The position numbers and the translations under genes were made by a program. DNA of 64,000 bases, taken from positions 83,896-147,895 of the forward strand of contig NZ_FQWM01000003.1 in NCBI RefSeq assembly GCF_900129685.1, written 5' to 3'. Below are positions 60,353-64,000 of this stretch, piece by piece (within the stretch, counting starts at the first letter, position 1; every line of letters starts with the position of its first letter). This DNA is from Cognatishimia maritima. GTDB taxonomy: Bacteria > Pseudomonadota > Alphaproteobacteria > Rhodobacterales > Rhodobacteraceae. Below the pieces are notes generated by a model, which had not been told where the DNA came from, did not search any database, and worked only from the letters and a program-made list of their open reading frames with translations.

Positions 60353-61163
60353 GACGACCCAGCTGAAAATTCGGCATGTCACCACCTACGACTATGACGT
60401 TCCGGTGCATTATGCCTTGCAGCAACTGCGTCTGAAACCGCGGGATGGCAAAGGTCAGGCTGTCAAAGATTGGTCTTTGACGCTGGAAGGGGCGACCGCA
60501 CAGGTCGCTTTTCTGGACCATTTTCTAAACGCAACAGAGCTGTTCAAGGTCGATCATGGCGCAACCCAGATCAAGATTGTCAGCGAAGGTCTTGTTGAGG
60601 TCGAGGACACTGCCGGAGTCGTTGGGCCGCATCGTGGCTATGCGCCGCTTTGGTTGTTTGAGGCGCAAACCGAGAACACAATGCTTGGACCAGAGTTGCG
60701 TGACCTCGCCAAGACGATGAAAGAATACCAAAAAGATGTAGATAATATTGCGCTTTTGCATGCGTTGTCGGCTGAAATTCGCAAGCGGGTCGCTTATGTC
60801 CTTGGTGTCACGAACACTACGACATCGGCAGAAGATGCCTTGGCGTCGGGGGAAGGGGTCTGTCAGGATCACGCCCATATTATGATTTCGATTGCGCGCG
60901 AGCTGGGCTTCCCGGCGCGCTATGTATCGGGCTATTTGCTGATGACGGATCGCATTGAACAAGAGGCCACTCATGCTTGGTGCGAAGTGCATGTCCCCGA
61001 ATTGGGGTGGGTTGGCTTTGACGTCAGCAATGGGATCTCACCTGACCATCACAATGTGCGCATTGCAACGGGGCGAGATTATCGCGATGCGGCGCCCATT
61101 CTGGGCATTCGTCAGGGTGCGGGCGAAGAAAAATTACAGGTGCGCTTGCAAGTTCAGCAATGA
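60345..61163 (+). CDS. Transglutaminase-like cysteine peptidase of the Anbu operon
   Basis: A 272-residue protein. An N-terminal beta domain (IRHVTTYDYDVPVHYALQQLRLKPRDG) is followed by a transglutaminase core. The catalytic triad is C173 (GEGVCQDHAH), H210 (EATHAWCEV) and D226 (WVGFDVSN). It probably hydrolyses or transfers amide bonds, perhaps those made by the ATP-grasp partner. The ATG inside the upstream gene is chosen because the conserved N-terminus starts just after it. Confidence 0.92.
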   Translation: MAKTTQLKIRHVTTYDYDVPVHYALQQLRLKPRDGKGQAVKDWSLTLEGATAQVAFLDHFLNATELFKVDHGATQIKIVSEGLVEVEDTAGVVGPHRGYAPLWLFEAQTENTMLGPELRDLAKTMKEYQKDVDNIALLHALSAEIRKRVAYVLGVTNTTTSAEDALASGEGVCQDHAHIMISIARELGFPARYVSGYLLMTDRIEQEATHAWCEVHVPELGWVGFDVSNGISPDHHNVRIATGRDYRDAAPILGIRQGAGEEKLQVRLQVQQ

Positions 61164-61199
61164 CTTGATTAATGCGCACAAACGACTTTTGAGGTGCGC

Positions 61200-61940
61200 A
61201 TGACATATTGCGTGGGAATGATGCTGAATAAGGGGCTGGTGTTCATGTCGGACACCCGCACCAATGCTGGCGTCGACAATATTTCGACCTTTCGTAAGAT
61301 GTTCTTTTGGGAGGAACCCGGCGAACGGTCGATCACTTTGATGACCGCAGGCAACCTTGCGACGACGCAAACGGTTGTCAGCCTATTGGAAGAACGCTCC
61401 AAATCCGCCTCCGAACGTGATCCCTCGATCCTGCGAGCTGATACCATGTTCCAGGTCGCGCAGCTGATCGGCGATACCCTGCGAGAGGTCATCGCAAACC
61501 ATGCCAAAGCCGGGCAAGAGGCGGACAGTTCTTTTCACGCGACGATGATTGTGGGCGGACAGATCGGTGATGGAGAGCCACGTCTGTTTCTGATTTACCC
61601 AGAAGGCAACTTCATCGAAGCCAGTTACGACACGCCGTTTTTCCAGATTGGCGAAACCAAATACGGGCGCCCGATCCTTGTGCGGCTTTATGAGCCGGAC
61701 ATGAGCTTTGAACAGGCGATCAAACTGCTTTTGGTGTCTTTTGACAGTACGATAAAAGCCAACCTTTCGGTAGACGTTCCGATTGACGTCAAAGTCTATG
61801 ACAAGGACAGCCTTTCAACAGGACGAACCTTTCGCGTCAACTATGATGACCGCTATTTCCGAGAGATTTCAGAAGGTTGGAGCGATGCCTTGCGTGTAGC
61901 CTTCCGCCAACTGCCAGAGTTTGAGTTTCCGCAGAAATAG
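61200..61940 (+). CDS. Anbu, bacterial proteasome homologue (Ntn hydrolase)
   Basis: A 246-residue peptidase of the proteasome beta-subunit superfamily, the Anbu type. Translation from this ATG leaves Thr as the residue after Met (MTYCVG), the expected N-terminal nucleophile; an in-frame GTG two codons earlier would bury it. Asp18 in FMSDTRTNAG and Lys33 in STFRKMF are the usual partners. The length and long C-terminal region fit Anbu rather than HslV (about 175). Anbu forms open helical or ring assemblies. The three genes upstream are its usual company. Confidence 0.93.
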   Translation: MTYCVGMMLNKGLVFMSDTRTNAGVDNISTFRKMFFWEEPGERSITLMTAGNLATTQTVVSLLEERSKSASERDPSILRADTMFQVAQLIGDTLREVIANHAKAGQEADSSFHATMIVGGQIGDGEPRLFLIYPEGNFIEASYDTPFFQIGETKYGRPILVRLYEPDMSFEQAIKLLLVSFDSTIKANLSVDVPIDVKVYDKDSLSTGRTFRVNYDDRYFREISEGWSDALRVAFRQLPEFEFPQK

Positions 61941-61952
61941 CCAGAACGGTTT

Positions 61953-62285
61953 CTATTCCAGATAGAATACATGCTCCATGCTGGCCCACCATTCGTTTTC
62001 TGAACGGCTGTCCAGAGGGCGCTGCATGGGACCGCAGACCTTCCACCAGTCCTGCGTTGTCGGGTCCTTGGCGACCTCGGCCATGTCGGCCTCAAAATCT
62101 GATCCGGTATATTCCCAATAGCTGAACATCAGGTTTTCCGGCTCACGCAGAAAGATCGAATAGTTCGAAATATTGGACTGCTTCAGTCGTTTCAGGACAG
62201 TGGGCCACACGTCTGCATGCAGCCGTTTGTACTCTTGGATGTCGTCGGCGTTGATGCCGATCACCATGCCCATGCGTTGCACCAT
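61953..62285 (-). CDS. L-rhamnose mutarotase-family protein
   Basis: A 110-residue protein of the RhaM family (formerly DUF718), which interconverts alpha and beta anomers of a deoxy sugar. Typical segments are GINADDIQEYKRLHADVWPTVLKRLKQSNISNYSIFLREPENLMFSYWEY and QDWWKVCGPMQRPL. GGAGG precedes the ATG. It lies 23 bases after the amidohydrolase gene in a sugar oxidation operon. Since neighbours point to L-fucose, it may act on fucose rather than rhamnose. Confidence 0.9.
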   Translation of the reverse strand: MVQRMGMVIGINADDIQEYKRLHADVWPTVLKRLKQSNISNYSIFLREPENLMFSYWEYTGSDFEADMAEVAKDPTTQDWWKVCGPMQRPLDSRSENEWWASMEHVFYLE

Positions 62286-62308
62286 GAAGTCCTCCGGGAG
62301 ACTGTGTG

Positions 62309-63139
62309 TCAGAGTTGATAGAATTGCCGGGCGTTTGAACCCATGATCCGTTGTTGGTCGTCCTCGCTGAAATCTTTGATCAGGCGGCGCACCGTTTCGA
62401 TCCAGGATTTGTAATCGCTGGCGAGGTTAACCACCGGCCAATCACTGCCAAAAATTGTTTTCCGTGGTCCGAAACTGTCCAGCACGTGTTCCGCAAATGG
62501 TGTGATGTCAGCGCGTGTCCAGCCCGGACCAACTTCGGTGACCATGCCTGACAATTTACACCATACGGTGTCGCATTGCGCGAGAGCCGCAAACCCAGCC
62601 ATCCAATCTGTGTCGGGCACTTGTCCTTTGCCCATTGCCGGTTTGGCCACGTGGTCAATGACGATTTGTAAGTCCGGGTGACGTTCCGCGAGCTGCAAGA
62701 TCGCGGGCAGGTGGCGGGGCTGAATCAAGGCGTCAAACCGAAGGCCGGTTTCCGCCATATGGGCCAGGGCAGGGGTCAGCGCCGGATCAAGGATCCACTG
62801 GGTATCTGCGATGTTCTGCAGCATGGGACGCAGTCCCTTAAGCAAAGGGTTTGCGCGAAGCCGCTCTATTGTTGTCACGGCATCAGGGTCCGCCAGATCG
62901 ACCCAGCCCACGACGCCAGCAACAAAGGGCGTTTGCTGGGCGAGATTCAGTAGGAATTCGGTCTCTGCCACCGTATCCGTTGCCTGCACCACAACGGTCT
63001 GATCTACGCCTGCCTCGGCCAACAGCGGCGCAAGATCACCTGGCCCAAAATCGCGAAAGATTGGGGCGACCGTGTCGTTGGGCCACGGGTAGTCGCCGCG
63101 ACGGAGTGACCAGAAATGTTGATGAGCGTCGATGATCAT
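62309..63139 (-). CDS. Amidohydrolase, L-fuconolactonase-like
   Basis: A 276-residue amidohydrolase_2 barrel. The metal motif HxH is in IDAHQHFW at the N-terminus; later landmarks are IVIDHVAKP with a His, and the catalytic Asp in IFGSDWPV near 238. It resembles lactonases of the COG3618 type, including L-fuconolactone hydrolase. Its start overlaps the aldo/keto reductase stop by 4 bases, giving dehydrogenase and lactonase in consecutive pathway order. Other deoxy-sugar lactones remain possible. Confidence 0.87.
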   Translation of the reverse strand: MIIDAHQHFWSLRRGDYPWPNDTVAPIFRDFGPGDLAPLLAEAGVDQTVVVQATDTVAETEFLLNLAQQTPFVAGVVGWVDLADPDAVTTIERLRANPLLKGLRPMLQNIADTQWILDPALTPALAHMAETGLRFDALIQPRHLPAILQLAERHPDLQIVIDHVAKPAMGKGQVPDTDWMAGFAALAQCDTVWCKLSGMVTEVGPGWTRADITPFAEHVLDSFGPRKTIFGSDWPVVNLASDYKSWIETVRRLIKDFSEDDQQRIMGSNARQFYQL

Positions 63140-64000
63140 GGCTGGGGTTCAATGAAGCCTGCGCTGGCAAGATCTGCCCAAAGGGCCTCGGGGATCGCGC
63201 GGTTGAACTGGTCGACATTGCGCAGCCACGAGGCGGCTTTTGACGTGCCAATCAGGGTCGAGGCTACCAGAGGATGGCGGTCTGGATACTGCAGGGCTGC
63301 CGCCGCAAGCGGCACATCGTGGCTGTCGCAGATCGCCTTGATCGCGCTTGTCCGCTCTAGGATTTCGGGCGAGGCCGGGGCGTAATTGAAATGCGCCCCA
63401 TCAACAGGTCCGGTCGCCAGAATGCCGGAATTAAAGACGCCGCCGATCACCAGGCGGATGTCATGGGCAGCAAGCTTGTTAAGCAGCCCCTCCCGTGCAG
63501 ACCCGTCCAGTAGCGTATAGCGCCCGGCCAAAAGGATCAGGTCGATGTGCATTTGCCCGATCAGATCATTGCAGGTTTCAACGCGATTGACGCCCAGTCC
63601 AACGGCAGCAACGGTGCCGTCGGCTTTCAACTGTTCAAGCGCTTTCTGGCCACTGTCCAGCAAAGCCGCACGGTGTTCAGGTGTGTCGGTGCCCGCCGCC
63701 GGTTCGCCGATGTCGTGCACATAGAGGATATCAATTCGGTTTAGGCCCAGCCGCTGAAAGCTGTCCTCGACAGAACGCATGATCCCGTCATAGCTGAAGT
63801 CAAATTCTTGTTTGAACGGCCAACTGCTGTGAAAGCCGTTGATGACGGCAGGCGGGTTAGGGTCCGGTGTCAGGACGCGCCCCACTTTGGTGGACAGAAC
63901 CCACCCCTCACGATCCCGCAGGAAATTCCCCAGCAGCCCCTCGGCAGCCCCGTTGCCATAGTGTGGGGCAGTGTCAAAGTAACGGGTGCCGCTGTCCCAC
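63136..64000 (-). CDS. Aldo/keto reductase, sugar dehydrogenase type (start beyond the window)
   Basis: At least 287 residues of an aldo/keto reductase, complete at its C-terminus. The visible part begins within the first quarter: WDSGTRYFDTAPHYGNGAAEG holds the catalytic Asp and Tyr, STKVGR the catalytic Lys, and LNRIDILYVHDIG the His. It resembles L-fucose / D-threo-aldose 1-dehydrogenases rather than reductases of small aldehydes. The product lactone would be opened by the lactonase encoded next. The N-terminus and the operon promoter lie outside the window. Confidence 0.88.
   Translation of the reverse strand, partial: WDSGTRYFDTAPHYGNGAAEGLLGNFLRDREGWVLSTKVGRVLTPDPNPPAVINGFHSSWPFKQEFDFSYDGIMRSVEDSFQRLGLNRIDILYVHDIGEPAAGTDTPEHRAALLDSGQKALEQLKADGTVAAVGLGVNRVETCNDLIGQMHIDLILLAGRYTLLDGSAREGLLNKLAAHDIRLVIGGVFNSGILATGPVDGAHFNYAPASPEILERTSAIKAICDSHDVPLAAAALQYPDRHPLVASTLIGTSKAASWLRNVDQFNRAIPEALWADLASAGFIEPQP

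Noticed and set aside
1-64000. tRNA, rRNA, insertion sequence or CRISPR array
   Set aside because: I looked for cloverleaf-like runs, transposase motifs and regularly spaced repeats and found none that I could support.

Overview
The window looks like part of an extrachromosomal replicon (plasmid or chromid) of a marine Rhodobacterales / Roseobacter-group alphaproteobacterium. The main evidence is a complete repABC module (9209-12815) with an antisense-RNA region between repB and repC and two near-identical 16-bp palindromes just after repC. The surrounding cargo also fits: TRAP carriers, many sugar ABC importers, GMC oxidoreductase and sugar-acid enzymes. This assignment rests on gene content and protein family recognition; no database search was possible. 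No rRNA, tRNA, insertion sequence or CRISPR array was seen.

Layout. 1-7745 (minus strand): the N-terminal part of a sulfatase, an oligopeptide/oligosaccharide-type ABC importer (fused double ATPase, two permeases, a large binding protein) and an enolase-superfamily sugar-acid dehydratase. A divergent GntR regulator follows at 7937, with matching inverted sites between the two genes. 8654-12876: methylglyoxal synthase, then repA-repB-ctRNA-repC and parS-like palindromes. 13068-17986: 2-dehydro-3-deoxygalactonokinase, a histidine kinase and response regulator, a small tautomerase, an SMP-30 lactonase and an OsmC protein. 18223-21287: a TRAP transporter. 21579-26488: a ribose-type sugar ABC importer with a cupin. 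26590-29403: a TetR regulator with a palindromic operator on its own promoter, a CPBP membrane protease and a serine hydrolase split by an in-frame stop. 29481-35512 (minus): a second ribose-type importer with an aldehyde dehydrogenase. 35651-40565 (minus): GMC oxidoreductase, zinc alcohol dehydrogenase, SDR and a binding-protein-like protein without a signal peptide. 40749-47501: a TRAP transporter, enoyl-CoA hydratase-like protein, IclR regulator and two tandem class III CoA-transferases. 47565-57760: an AraC regulator, two MalFG-type importers without an ATPase, a GH42 beta-galactosidase and an SDR. 57974-61940: the four-gene Anbu proteasome-homologue operon. 61953-64000 (minus): mutarotase, fuconolactonase-type amidohydrolase and aldo/keto reductase (fucose or related sugar oxidation), running off the window.

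How it fits together (inference). The replicon is a sugar and sugar-acid catabolism island. Sulfatase plus GH42 beta-galactosidase plus importers suggests growth on algal or other (sulfated) galactose/fucose glycans. SDR or AKR dehydrogenase, lactonase, DgoD-like dehydratase and DgoK would give most of an oxidative De Ley-Doudoroff route; no KDPGal aldolase was seen. The divergent block at 39-47 kb looks like a separate CoA-thioester pathway for an unknown acid.

Structure not explained by the genes themselves includes: a hairpin after every one of the seven transporter binding-protein genes; duplicated operator-like palindromes; a perfect 14-bp inverted repeat in the OsmC leader; and a possible 10-codon leader peptide overlapping a binding-protein start.
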